From Chitinophagaceae bacterium DXS (GTDB lineage: Bacteria > Bacteroidota > Bacteroidia > Chitinophagales > Chitinophagaceae): a stretch of DNA of 64,000 nt. The position numbers and the translations under genes were made by a program. Below, one piece after another: positions 13,832-22,449 of this stretch. The stretch lies in assembly GCA_030345135.1 (NCBI GenBank), contig CP128386.1, positions 6,681,001 through 6,745,000 of the forward strand. The letters are read 5' to 3'. Numbering within the stretch: the first letter of the stretch is position 1; every line of letters starts with the position of its first letter. A model generated the notes under the pieces. It ran no database searches. It was given only the letters and a program-made list of their open reading frames with translations, and was not told where the DNA came from.

Positions 13832-14782
13832 TAGTACTCAATAACTTATAATTATACTTTTTGTATTGTTATTGCGCCAATCATTTTTAGAATGTATTTT
13901 TTTTCTTCGGAAGGCGTCGCGACGGGTTATTATAAATTTCGCTTTGAAATAGACTTCCCAGGTATAATATCTAAGCCTCCATGATGTTTATCTTAAGGGC
14001 TAACGACATGAATTTTCAATGCTCCGCCATCTCACTCACAGGGTATGCAGGCAAGGATTGAATATTATTTCTAAAAATGGCAAAAAAAATGATCTGACCA
14101 AATTAAATTCTTTACACAAGCCGTGATAAAACCAAAAATTATTGGTCAATATAAATTTTCAAATATGGTATTGCCCACCCTAAACGCAAAGACCGCCTCT
14201 CGGCAGCTATTTGCTTATGTGGCATCACAACGAGGATAACTTGATCATCCGGATATCTCCCGGGTTTGTTTTTATTTGTATCCCTTGCTGGTCGACATGT
14301 CAGCGCAGTGGATGTTTACCTACAGATAAAACAGGATTTTAATCCCACCGCGCCAATTGTGTGCAGGGCTTTACGAAATAGGAAATGACAGTAAAATTTA
14401 TGATAATAAATCCGTTCGATTGCGAGCGTTGCGAAGGCCTCTTGACATATGTTTATTTCAAGACTTAACTGAAAATGAAACTTTTTATCGTATAGCTATA
14501 AACCATCATGCCTAAGCATATAATACGTCTGAGCTTGCAATGCCTGGAAGCTTATTCTGGCTGTCAGTTTAACTGTTCTGGTACCTGGGACATAGAAGCT
14601 GACAAATCGCTCGTCAACGCAATATTTTAATTTATATACGTTACACGACACAGAAAAACGCTGGCGTACTAGCATTAGTAAGGGCGCTTCTTTATTTCGC
14701 ATTTCGAAAGCACTTTTCCCGATTTTACAAATCATTTTCCTGTGAACAAGGATCTTTGCATCGCTAATCTTGGAGAATACAA
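13832..14782. other. Gene-free interval between the array and the TonB receptor
   Basis: About 950 bp without a convincing gene on either strand. I looked for an integrase remnant, which should lie here divergent from the array, and found no tyrosine-recombinase motif. The stretch 14287-14430 is a diverged duplicate of 17057-17200. The 79-codon minus-strand frame at 14496-14735 has no start context or domain and is not called. Confidence 0.6.
14287..14430 (+). repeat. Upstream flank repeat of the TonB receptor gene
   Basis: This is a direct-repeat partner of 17057-17200. Shared blocks are CATGTCAGCGCAG, a CTGCAAATAAAA-like stretch, GGATTTT-ATCC, GAAATAGGAAA/AAGATAGGAAA and TAATAAATCCG/AATAGCAAAGCCG. 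Identity is only moderate, with small gaps. Confidence 0.5.
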
Positions 14783-16954
14783 ATGCTTAGATCACTTTTC
14801 CGGTTTGCCCTTGCAGCCGTACCCCTTGTTGTTCACGCACAACAATCAAATGATAGTCTCAAATTTCATGTATTAAAGGAAGTTAACATTTCAACTATTA
14901 GAACAGTTCGTGGAACTGGTCACATGCCTGAGATGAAAGAATGTGTTATATATGCTGGTAAGAAAAATGAAGTTATTGTTGTAGACAGTCTGGATGCTAA
15001 TAAGGCGGTTAATAATACCCGGCAGATATTGGGCCGTATTCCGGGATTAAATATTGTAGAAACAGAGAGCGCCGGTTTTACTGCAAATGGTATTGCTACG
15101 CGCGGATTAAATCCGTCTCAAAGTATTGAGATGAACACAAGACAGAACGGCTATAACATCAGTGGAGATATCTACGGATACAATGAAGCTTATTACCTGC
15201 CACCTATGGAGGCGGTAAGCCGCATTGAAATGGTTCGCGGTGCTTCTTCCCTTCAATTCGGTTCACAATTTGGCGGCCTGGTAAACTACGTCATTGAGGA
15301 TGCTCCGCTAAACAAAAAAATTCAGTTTAAGACTTCACAAACAGGAGGTAGCTATGGCCTGTTTAATTCTTTTAACTCAGTTGGCGGAACTATTGGTAAA
15401 TGGAATTATTATGGGTTTGTACAATACCGCACCATGCAGGGATGGCGTGCCAATAGTGAGCAGCAGCAGTTTTCCGGTTTCGGACGTATTCAGTATAATG
15501 CATCTTCAAAACTCAGTATAGGTGTTGAATATACCTTATTGCGTAACAGGGTAAGGATGCCGGGTGGTTTAACAGACAGCTTATTTAATGTTGATCCGCG
15601 GGCATCATACAGGTCGCGCAATTGGATAAAAAGCCCCTGGAATGTAGTTGCTGCTTACCTTAACTATAATATTTCGCCGGCTACATCTTTAAGTATAAAA
15701 TCTGCCTACCTGGTCAGCAACCGCCAGTTGGTTTGGCGCAATGAAGATGGCGGCGCTGGAGCCATTGACACAATTGATGCTGCAACCGGGCAATATGCAC
15801 CTCGTGAGGTTGAAAAAGAATTTATGAACAACAGTACCACGGAAGTGCGTATGTTACATCAGTATAGCCTTGGTAAAATGAACAATACACTTGCCGGAGG
15901 TTTGCGTTACAGTTATGCCTGGTTTAAAAGACGGGGCGGGGGAGAAGGCACAACCGGCAGCGATTTTGATTTGAGTACTACAGGCGATTTTGAATATGCG
16001 CTTGATTATTCTACGACCAACATTGCTCCTTTTATTGAAAATATTTTCAGGATCAACAGGCGCCTGACCATTACTCCGGGGTTCCGTTTTGAATATCTTA
16101 AAAGTTCGGTAAACGGGTATGTTACTGATAGCATGAAACTCTATTCCAATGATTACAGAACACGTACCTTCCCATTACTGGGGATTGGTACAGAATACAA
16201 AACCGGCCGCTTCACGAATGTGTATGCCAACATTAGCCAGGCATACCGGCCAATTGAATACGGACAGCTAACGCCAATCGGGGTAACGTCTAAAATAGAT
16301 CCCAACATGAAAGATGCCTCAGGTTATAATGCCGATCTTGGTTTCAGAGGCACAATCAAAAACTATCTCAACTTTGATCTTGGCCTGTTTTATATGGCCT
16401 ATAATAACCGGATCGGTACGGTTTTAATGACTGATGAAAATGGAAAACAATATACTTACCGCACCAATATAGCCAACAGTGTGCATAAAGGAATCGAAAG
16501 TTATATTGAGTTCAACATATTGAAGTTTCTCAATCCCGAATCTAAAAAAGGATTAAGCATTTTTAACTCGTTTGGTTATACTGATGCCCGTTATACTTCG
16601 GGTGAATATAAAGGCAACAGGGTGGAGGCTTCCGCAAAATATATCAATCGGGCAGGGCTTATTTATAACGACCGTAAGTTCTCAACAACATTCCAGATGA
16701 GCAATACCGGCGACGCTTATGGTGATGCTTCTAATGTGAAGCTTAGTGATGATCCGGTGGCTGGATATATTCCTGCTTATACCATCTTTGACTTAAGCGC
16801 TACATATAAACTAAACAAATTTGCCGTAAAAGCAGGCGTGAATAATATTGCAGACAAAGCCTACTTTACCCGCCGTACGGACGAATATCCAGGTCCGGGC
16901 ATCCTTCCGGCAGTTGGCAGAAGCTTTTACCTGGGTATAAGCGCAAAATTATAA
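14783..16954 (+). CDS. FecA-like TonB-dependent outer-membrane receptor
   Basis: This 723-residue protein has a signal peptide (MLRSLFRFALAAVPLVVHA). A plug domain spans about 60-190 (ARQILGRIPGLNIVETESAG-like, GIATRGLNPSQSIEMNTRQN, VSRIEMVRGASSLQFGSQFGG). A ~500-residue beta-barrel ends in FYLGISAKL. The plug resembles ferric-citrate/siderophore receptors of the FecA type, which import iron chelates using TonB energy. It has no N-terminal carboxypeptidase-like domain, unlike SusC proteins. No anti-sigma or sigma gene lies beside it, so a FecIR-type circuit is absent locally. The gene is framed by ~145-bp direct repeats at 14287 and 17057, and a terminator lies at 17179. Confidence 0.85.
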   Translation: MLRSLFRFALAAVPLVVHAQQSNDSLKFHVLKEVNISTIRTVRGTGHMPEMKECVIYAGKKNEVIVVDSLDANKAVNNTRQILGRIPGLNIVETESAGFTANGIATRGLNPSQSIEMNTRQNGYNISGDIYGYNEAYYLPPMEAVSRIEMVRGASSLQFGSQFGGLVNYVIEDAPLNKKIQFKTSQTGGSYGLFNSFNSVGGTIGKWNYYGFVQYRTMQGWRANSEQQQFSGFGRIQYNASSKLSIGVEYTLLRNRVRMPGGLTDSLFNVDPRASYRSRNWIKSPWNVVAAYLNYNISPATSLSIKSAYLVSNRQLVWRNEDGGAGAIDTIDAATGQYAPREVEKEFMNNSTTEVRMLHQYSLGKMNNTLAGGLRYSYAWFKRRGGGEGTTGSDFDLSTTGDFEYALDYSTTNIAPFIENIFRINRRLTITPGFRFEYLKSSVNGYVTDSMKLYSNDYRTRTFPLLGIGTEYKTGRFTNVYANISQAYRPIEYGQLTPIGVTSKIDPNMKDASGYNADLGFRGTIKNYLNFDLGLFYMAYNNRIGTVLMTDENGKQYTYRTNIANSVHKGIESYIEFNILKFLNPESKKGLSIFNSFGYTDARYTSGEYKGNRVEASAKYINRAGLIYNDRKFSTTFQMSNTGDAYGDASNVKLSDDPVAGYIPAYTIFDLSATYKLNKFAVKAGVNNIADKAYFTRRTDEYPGPGILPAVGRSFYLGISAKL

Positions 16955-17056
16955 GGTTCGTTACCAGCATTGGCTCTATCTATAACGAGAACTTCTTCAC
17001 AAGCCTTGTTCGCCTTGTGAGGTGCCCGGGGATATGAGACCAGAGGAAGACTCATA

Positions 17057-17200
17057 CTGGCCGGCATGTCAGCGCAGCGCATATCGACCTGCAAATAAAA
17101 AGGGATTTTCATCCTGCCACGCCTCTAGTGAAGCGCTGGACTTTGCAAGATAGGAAAGTCAATAAAAGTTTATAATAGCAAAGCCGCTTGATTGGGAGAT
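17057..17200 (+). repeat. Downstream flank repeat of the TonB receptor gene
   Basis: This is the diverged direct repeat of 14287-14430 and ends in the terminator hairpin at 17179. The same hairpin region in the upstream copy has decayed (CCGTTCGATTGCGAGCG). Confidence 0.5.
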
Positions 17201-17217
17201 CGGCTTTGTTATTTTGC
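17179..17217 (+). terminator. Terminator hairpin downstream of the receptor gene
   Basis: CAAAGCCG (17179-17186) pairs with CGGCTTTG (17201-17208), followed by TTATTTT. Confidence 0.7.
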
Positions 17218-17251
17218 CGACGAAGGGTTGTTGAATGGAAAGTGATTCGAC

Positions 17252-17289
17252 ATAAGATGTCCTACACTTGCAAGTGTAGGACATCTTAT
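17252..17289. repeat. 38-bp perfect palindrome
   Basis: All 19 base pairs match about a centre between 17270 and 17271; the core reads CCTACACTTGCAAGTGTAGG. There is no T-run, so it is not an ordinary terminator. A sister palindrome with the same core except for a T·C centre and one G·T lies at 18219-18256, on the other side of the DUF4468 gene. Confidence 0.9.
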
Positions 17290-17360
17290 TTGATTAAGGA
17301 AGGTTCGCAGGTGTTGCTCCGTAGGAGCATCCGGTTTGTAGAGACAGCAAAATGTATAAA

Positions 17361-17400
17361 ACAAAGCCGCCCGGTTGTGAGAGCGGCTTTGTGCTTCTTT
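17361..17400 (+). terminator. Terminator-like hairpin
   Basis: ACAAAGCCGC (17361-17370) pairs with GCGGCTTTGT (17383-17392), followed by GCTTCTTT. It is related in stem sequence to the hairpin at 17179. Confidence 0.6.
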
Positions 17401-17446
17401 ATCCCGCGCAGTCCCTTCCTGGGAGATATATAGTTCCTGTTTAGCC

Positions 17447-17493
17447 TGCCGCACAAGTATGCATTGCACAAGGCCGTGCTGCATACTTGCGCC
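17447..17493 (+). repeat. Direct repeat, left copy (flanks the DUF4468 gene)
   Basis: TGCCGCACAAGTATGCATTG, then CACAAGGCC and GCATACTTGCGCC. It matches 18159-18203 with a few changes. It also contains its own inverted repeat, GCACAAGTATGCA against TGCATACTTGCGC. Confidence 0.6.
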
Positions 17494-17592
17494 AGGTTGG
17501 GGTGGCCTTGTTACAACAATTCGGGAGTTGATTTGTTGTTACTAACTGTAAACTCAATTATTTGTTTGAATCTGTATAAATATTCGTGTTTT

Positions 17593-18138
17593 ATGAAACA
17601 TTTACTCTCAATAGCCATATGTTTATTACCCCTTGTTTCAAATGCTCAATCAGGCGGATTGAATTATAAAGTTGAAGATAGATACTTGTATTATGGAGAA
17701 GTTGTTCAGGTTGACACATCCCTAACCACTGGCGACCTGTATAAGAATAGCAAATTGTTTATTGTTAAACTGGCTTTGCCAAATATTCAAACAACTACCG
17801 ATGATGCCACGGGAGCTACTGTAGCCGTATCTGTGGAAGAGCCGGCGACTTATAAAACACAAACCGGCATTGGCAGCATACCAATGAAATTGAAATACAA
17901 TATAAAAATAGAAATGAAAAACGGCCGTTACCGGTATACTTTTGACAACATCATGATCAATTATGAAGAGGATAATAAGAGTGTAGATCATCCTCTGTAC
18001 GATGTTGACAAAGGAAAAGGGGGTGGCATTTTGGGGACAGGGGAAAGGAAGCGTGTACTTAAAGCGATGGATGCATTGTTTTTACGCAAAATTGAATTGT
18101 TGAAAAATACAATGAAAACCAAGTCAGACGGCTTTTAA
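17593..18138 (+). CDS. DUF4468 domain protein, exported
   Basis: This 181-residue protein has a signal peptide (MKHLLSIAICLLPLVSNAQ) and a DUF4468-like domain in which short hydrophobic strands alternate with GRYRYTFDNIMINYE. This family in Bacteroidota has a TBP-like fold and unknown function. The C-terminus is basic (RKRVLKAMDALFLRKIELLKN). The open frame extends up to 17464, but the ATG at 17593 begins the signal peptide. The gene is bracketed by a duplicated ~45-bp block and by two related 38-bp palindromes, which suggests that gene and flanks may have moved or been amplified together. Confidence 0.8.
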   Translation: MKHLLSIAICLLPLVSNAQSGGLNYKVEDRYLYYGEVVQVDTSLTTGDLYKNSKLFIVKLALPNIQTTTDDATGATVAVSVEEPATYKTQTGIGSIPMKLKYNIKIEMKNGRYRYTFDNIMINYEEDNKSVDHPLYDVDKGKGGGILGTGERKRVLKAMDALFLRKIELLKNTMKTKSDGF

Positions 18139-18158
18139 TACCTTGAATGGTTTGGTCT

Positions 18159-18203
18159 TGCCGCACAGTCCGTATTGCGCAAGGCTATTGCTTCATACTT
18201 GCG
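18159..18203 (+). repeat. Direct repeat, right copy (flanks the DUF4468 gene)
   Basis: TGCCGCACAGTCCGTATTGC, then GCAAGGC and TTCATACTTGCGC. It is the partner of 17447-17493 in the same orientation. In the left flank the palindrome comes before the block; here it comes after, so the gene is enclosed symmetrically. Confidence 0.6.
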
Positions 18204-18218
18204 CTGGGGTGAGATTCG

Positions 18219-18256
18219 ATTAGGTATCCTGCACTTTCAAGTGTAGGATACCTAAT
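18219..18256. repeat. 38-bp near-perfect palindrome
   Basis: Centred between 18237 and 18238, with core CCTGCACTTTCAAGTGTAGG and perfect outer arms ATTAGGTATCC/GGATACCTAAT. It is the sister of 17252-17289, with the outer arms changed on both sides together. Confidence 0.85.
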
Positions 18257-18276
18257 GGCAGTTCTATCACTATCAT

Positions 18277-19344
18277 TTAATAGTGCTGAATCATTGCAAT
18301 GTGATCGTATTTTTTTAACGCCTCCGGTTCAACGAAGTCAATTTCTCCGCCGCTCTCTAAAACTTTTTGAACGGTATCATCAAATGTGTTTTTTATGAGT
18401 GGAAAGCCATAATAGAGACCACCGCCAGCTCCCGAATAATCAAAATCTTTTTCAAGGATCAGCAGCTTACCCCTGTGCAGGCGCGCCTGTTTCCATACTT
18501 CACCCATTCCCGATGATAAATGCATACTATCTGCGGCCTGTTCTACGCGACGAAGGACTGAAGTCTGACGAACCTTTTCCCAACTGGCCAGGTAAGGTGT
18601 GATCGCAGTAAGAATGCTTTCTGCGGAAGCGTGCTCATAATTACCAAAAATATAATCTATGATGGCAGACTTGTTTTTTGTCAAAGTTTTAAAATGGCCG
18701 GCCATTCGCTCATTTCCTAATACAAAAACGGGCTGGGGATCAGTATGTAAAATTAGTTCCAGGGAGTTGTCCATATGTCGCAGAAACTTTTCCATCACTT
18801 CTTCTTTTCGTTTGTGCGGATCAGAAAAGTTGGATATTTTTTCCGGCAGTTCATTTACATATGCATAAACAGTTTCCGGAGCATCAGTCACCAATTTTCT
18901 AAGCCTGCCTTCATTGCCGGCAAAGATGCAACTGTGCTTTCCGCCAAGAACAAGTACAAGGTATTGCTGCAATATCTTACGGCTACGCAGTAAATCGAGA
19001 ATAGCAAATTCGTCACCCACATTTACAGTGGGTTCTACCTCCATATCCAGGTAGAACACTTTGTCAAATACCGGGGAAACATACACCGCAACACTTTTTT
19101 TGTGTGTACTGTAGTTCAGGTCGGAGAGCAATTTTTTCAGTTTACCGCCAACAAGCATGGCAACCTGGTGTGGATGATCTCTCCAGAGCTTTTTTTCAAT
19201 CTCATCAGTAGCGCATTTAAGCTGGTGGGCAATATCACCCTTATTGCTCATTTTGGGATTGAATGGGATAATCAGTGAGATTGCGGGGCCATAATTGGTT
19301 ACCGCAAGCAGATCCGCAACACCTGCCGGAATAGACTCATTCAT
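18277..19344 (-). CDS. BaeRF-like protein (bacterial archaeo-eukaryotic release-factor-like family)
   Basis: This 355-residue cytoplasmic protein has an N-terminal region with SLIIPFNPKMSNKGDIAHQL, a middle domain with KKSVAVYVSPVFDKVFYLD and VLVLGGKHSCIFAGNEGRL, and a C-terminal L7Ae-like part with GEVWKQARLHRGKLLILEKD and SGGEIDFVEPEALKKYDHIAMIQHY. This matches the BaeRF family (relatives of eRF1 without the decoding GGQ role established), which in Bacteroidota often sits in stress loci. Ribosome rescue or rRNA-related activity is proposed for the family but unproven here. It stands divergent from a DedA-like gene at the start of a stress island. Confidence 0.65.
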   Translation of the reverse strand: MNESIPAGVADLLAVTNYGPAISLIIPFNPKMSNKGDIAHQLKCATDEIEKKLWRDHPHQVAMLVGGKLKKLLSDLNYSTHKKSVAVYVSPVFDKVFYLDMEVEPTVNVGDEFAILDLLRSRKILQQYLVLVLGGKHSCIFAGNEGRLRKLVTDAPETVYAYVNELPEKISNFSDPHKRKEEVMEKFLRHMDNSLELILHTDPQPVFVLGNERMAGHFKTLTKNKSAIIDYIFGNYEHASAESILTAITPYLASWEKVRQTSVLRRVEQAADSMHLSSGMGEVWKQARLHRGKLLILEKDFDYSGAGGGLYYGFPLIKNTFDDTVQKVLESGGEIDFVEPEALKKYDHIAMIQHY

Positions 19345-19548
19345 GACGTTCCGTTTTAGTAGCTTAAAACTAATTGCTGTATCTGGCTATTTAAATGATG
19401 GCTGTCAAACAGAGTATTGATTGTCGTCACAAACAATTAGATTTTAGCAGGGAATTAAGCTCAATAGAAATGGTCGAATAGTCAGGCATCGTCAACTTTG
19501 GGAAATGTCTTCTGTCATGCCAATGACGGATTTGCATAAAGGCATAAA

Positions 19549-19622
19549 CTCTGTGCAGCTCTGTGTCGACTCAGTGCTCTCTGTGTAACCTTTTTTTGTT
19601 ACACGGAGAAACAGCCAGAGGA
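19549..19622 (+). repeat. 74-bp interspersed repeat, copy 1
   Basis: It is nearly identical to 35927-36000 (differences near CTGTGTCGACTC/CTGTGTCTACTC, GTGCTCTC/GTGCGCTC and CCAGAGGA/CCGGAGGA). It contains a hairpin, GTGTAAC-CTTTTTTT-GTTACAC. This copy continues into GACACAGAG, which pairs back with CTCTGTGTC. Confidence 0.8.
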
Positions 19623-19720
19623 GACACAGAGTTTCACAGAGCAACTCAGCGGGCAACAGAGTGCATTCTTACATGCAAAATTCCGTTGCTGGTTAATTTT
19701 AGTTACATTGTACCGCGATT

Positions 19721-20323
19721 ATGGAGCACAGCGATTTATCTGCATACATCTACAGCTTTTCATATCTCGGCATCTTCTTTTGGTTCGCCCTGCTGGAACA
19801 GTTAACACCCATACCGGAAGAAGTATCACTCATAAGCCTGGGATATATATGCACACATTCTTCATTGAATCCGCTGCTTGCTGGCGCCGTTTCTGTTGTA
19901 GCACTTCTAACAACCGATAACGTATTTTTTTACCTCTCTTTAAAAGGCAGCAAAGTCGTAAAAAAAACAATTGGCAAAGTGAGCAGTGGTGTATTGAAAA
20001 GGCTCAGAACAAACCTTAAAAAAAATGCAAAAAGCACCTTGTTTGTACTGGCTCTTTTGCCTAAGCTTAGATTTTTAAGCCCTGTTGTATCAGCTACAGT
20101 GGGTATTTCATGGAAGCTCTTCTTTATTGTAAATTCTATTGCTACAGGGCTATATGTTGCGTTTTACATTGTTGTTGGTATGTTGTTTCAAAAACAGCTT
20201 GCAAAAAGTTTACAGAAGTTACATTTAACGCAGCACATAACATTTGTAGCATCGATGGCATGTATTACTGTTATTGTTTTCATTGTGATAAAAAAATGGG
20301 TGGCAAATAAAAAAGACGGATAG
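19721..20323 (+). CDS. DedA/SNARE-associated family membrane protein
   Basis: This 200-residue protein has a re-entrant-like N-terminal region (YLGIFFWFALLEQLTPIPEEV), then transmembrane segments at about 50-75, 125-150 and 172-192. The P-x-P-E motif and the later F-L-A-L-L-P-x-x-R-F-like stretch (LFVLALLPKLRFLSPVVSATVG) are typical of DedA proteins, which flip undecaprenyl-phosphate or phosphatidylethanolamine and support envelope homeostasis. It lies upstream of the Hsp20 and phospholipase D genes on the same strand, fitting an envelope-stress theme. The start ATG at 19721 is the only one that keeps the N-terminal region. Confidence 0.75.
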   Translation: MEHSDLSAYIYSFSYLGIFFWFALLEQLTPIPEEVSLISLGYICTHSSLNPLLAGAVSVVALLTTDNVFFYLSLKGSKVVKKTIGKVSSGVLKRLRTNLKKNAKSTLFVLALLPKLRFLSPVVSATVGISWKLFFIVNSIATGLYVAFYIVVGMLFQKQLAKSLQKLHLTQHITFVASMACITVIVFIVIKKWVANKKDG

Positions 20324-20600
20324 AAATAGTGTGTCTATGGTAAACGAAAATGATTTTTCATGTATACCGGTAGAAAGCCTCTTTAGCGAACTTCAGTCCT
20401 CAGAGCGAGGGCTTGCGGGTCAGATTGCCCAGCGCGGTGTCAGACATTTGCAAAAACATGAAGTAACAAGGCCTATTTAGCAAGGATATGAAGGTATGAT
20501 GGCAATCATTAATGATGCTTACCATCATCATTAACTGTTGCTTTACGAAATTGTATTTTTATATTGTCGATTTGTTTTCTCAATCTTAAAAGAACCGGTT

Positions 20601-21014
20601 ATGAAAGACACTTTTATATATCCGGGTGAATATGTTCCATTAAACGCATCAGGAATGCTTGCGGAAAACGAAGCTATAAAAGCACCGGGTAAAGCTCCGA
20701 TCAATCTTATCGAAAAGGACTGTTGTTTTGAAATTGAATTGGCTGTTCCGGGAGTAAAAAAAGAGGATATAAAGATTTATTGCTACAACAACATACTGTC
20801 AATTCAGATCCCACCCGTCCGGGGCGATCGTCAACGTACCAAAATACTTTTGCAAGACTTCGAAAAAGGCAATCTGTTTACAAAGGTTGTGCTTCCTGTC
20901 GATGCTGACAGTCAATTTATGACAGCTGAGCTCAAGGATGGAATACTGGTCATATTAGTCCCTAAGAATGTTGATCATGTCTGCCAGGACATTGAACGAC
21001 TGATTGTGTATTAG
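20601..21014 (+). CDS. Hsp20-family small heat-shock protein
   Basis: This 137-residue protein is an alpha-crystallin domain (about 35-135): CCFEIELAVPGVKKEDIKIY, NILSIQIPPVRGD, and a C-terminal ELKDGILVILVPKN strand. Small heat-shock proteins hold unfolding proteins for refolding. The I-x-I tail motif is not obvious. The frame is open to 20538, but the ATG at 20601 gives the normal length. A second, more canonical Hsp20 follows at 22450, with a phospholipase D gene between them. The 280-bp upstream gap has an ATCATTAATGAT palindrome at 20505-20516. Confidence 0.85.
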   Translation: MKDTFIYPGEYVPLNASGMLAENEAIKAPGKAPINLIEKDCCFEIELAVPGVKKEDIKIYCYNNILSIQIPPVRGDRQRTKILLQDFEKGNLFTKVVLPVDADSQFMTAELKDGILVILVPKNVDHVCQDIERLIVY

Positions 21015-21090
21015 ACAAGCCCTGTGAAGTGCAGGTTTCCCACCCCAATTAGGGAATGGGTACTATTGTCGTAGTTAGTAACGAAAGACG

Positions 21091-22368
21091 ATGGACATGG
21101 ACGCCGGAATAGCTAACCATAATGATCAAAAGGCCGAACCCGGCATCATCGGAAAGTGCGGTGTGAAACTCGTTCATGGGGGAAAAGAGTATTTTGCCCT
21201 GTTAATAAAATTGATCAATGAGGCTACGCATATCATCCATCTGCAGACGTACATTTTTGATGATGATGACACAGGAAACATGGTAGCAGCTGCTTTAAAA
21301 AAAGCCGTAAAGAGAAATGTTATCGTATACGTGCTCGCGGATGGCTATGCATCACAGGTTATGTCGAAGAAATCTGTGCAGTCCCTGATTGATGCGGGTA
21401 TTTATTTCCGTTTTTTTGAACCTGTGCTCAAAAGCCGGTATTTCTATTTTGGAAGGCGGATGCATCACAAGATATTTGTGGCGGACAGAAATATTGCGCT
21501 GGTAGGTGGAATTAATATTTCCGACCGTTACAACGATTTGCCCACGCACTCCGCATGGCTGGATTTTGCCTTATTGGTTAAAGGAGATATCGCTGCTCAA
21601 TTAGCGACGTATTGCCGGGATATGTGGGAAATTAACCCTTCAGATTTTACAACAATTACATCCGTACCGGCAAGCGTAAAAACAGGAGATCTTACATCTG
21701 TATGCGACGGCCTCAGCATCATTATGAGGGTTAACGATTGGGTGCATGGGAAAAACCAGATTTCGCGAACTTACATTAACATGCTTCGGCACGCAGAAAG
21801 CAACGTTACCATTCTAAGCAGTTATTTTCTACCAGGGAAAGCCATTCGAAAAAATATTGCTTTTGCAATAAAAAAAGGTGTTAATATAAGAGTAATTACA
21901 ACAGGTATTTCCGATGTACATCTTGTTAAACATGCCGAACGATGGCTTTATGGCTGGCTTTTACGCAAAGGTGTTGAGATATTTGAATACCAGAAAAGTG
22001 TGTTGCATGGTAAGCTTGCTGTTTGTGACGACAAGTGGATGACAATTGGGTCATATAATATAAATGATATCAGTACCTATGCAAGCATTGAACTGAACCT
22101 GGATGTACATCAGCCTGCGTTTTCCAGGCAAACACGGCTCGAGCTGGATAACATTATACAGAAAGACTGCATAAAAATTACAGCTCCGGGTTACAACTAC
22201 ACCACCAATATTTTTGAACAATTGATACGCTGGATTTCATACAGGATTTTTAGAATTGTCTTCAGGGTTTTTACGTTTTATTTCAAGCGACACAATTATC
22301 CTCCAAAAGCACATACACTTTTTGCTGATAACATAATTCTTGATGACCACACTCAGCGCATGTACTGA
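21091..22368 (+). CDS. Phospholipase D / cardiolipin synthase-type protein
   Basis: This 425-residue protein has two HKD motifs, HHKIFVADRNIALVGGINIS at about 125 and HGKLAVCDDKWMTIGSYNIND at about 306. These are the catalytic sites of the phospholipase D superfamily. The length and spacing fit cardiolipin synthase-like enzymes, which transfer phosphatidyl groups, although the usual N-terminal membrane helices are missing and a short hydrophobic patch occurs only near the C-terminus (WISYRIFRIVFRVFTFYF). It is preceded by Hsp20 (76 bp) and followed by a second Hsp20 (81 bp). A role in remodelling membranes under stress is an inference from context. Confidence 0.85.
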   Translation: MDMDAGIANHNDQKAEPGIIGKCGVKLVHGGKEYFALLIKLINEATHIIHLQTYIFDDDDTGNMVAAALKKAVKRNVIVYVLADGYASQVMSKKSVQSLIDAGIYFRFFEPVLKSRYFYFGRRMHHKIFVADRNIALVGGINISDRYNDLPTHSAWLDFALLVKGDIAAQLATYCRDMWEINPSDFTTITSVPASVKTGDLTSVCDGLSIIMRVNDWVHGKNQISRTYINMLRHAESNVTILSSYFLPGKAIRKNIAFAIKKGVNIRVITTGISDVHLVKHAERWLYGWLLRKGVEIFEYQKSVLHGKLAVCDDKWMTIGSYNINDISTYASIELNLDVHQPAFSRQTRLELDNIIQKDCIKITAPGYNYTTNIFEQLIRWISYRIFRIVFRVFTFYFKRHNYPPKAHTLFADNIILDDHTQRMY

Positions 22369-22400
22369 TGAACATCTTCGTACATGGGTTAAACAGAAAA

Positions 22401-22449
22401 TAAATTTGTATCACATCACTCATCTAAAACACAAAAAAAGGAGGTTCTT
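22401..22449 (+). promoter_or_regulatory. -7 box and strong Shine-Dalgarno of the second hsp20
   Basis: TAAATTTG at 22401-22408 fits the -7 consensus. AAGGAGG at 22438-22444 stands 5 bp before the ATG at 22450. Such a full Shine-Dalgarno is unusual in Bacteroidota, where most genes lack one, and points to high translation of this chaperone. Confidence 0.6.

Noticed and set aside
13832-14782. Possible integrase gene or remnant beside the array
   Set aside because: No tyrosine-recombinase motif or long frame was found on either strand; only a 79-codon frame without domain or start context.
20505-20528. Operator before the first hsp20
   Set aside because: ATCATTAATGAT is a palindrome, but the outer ATGATGG/CCATCAT arms have a different centre, and no regulator family matches. 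It is only mentioned in the gene entry.
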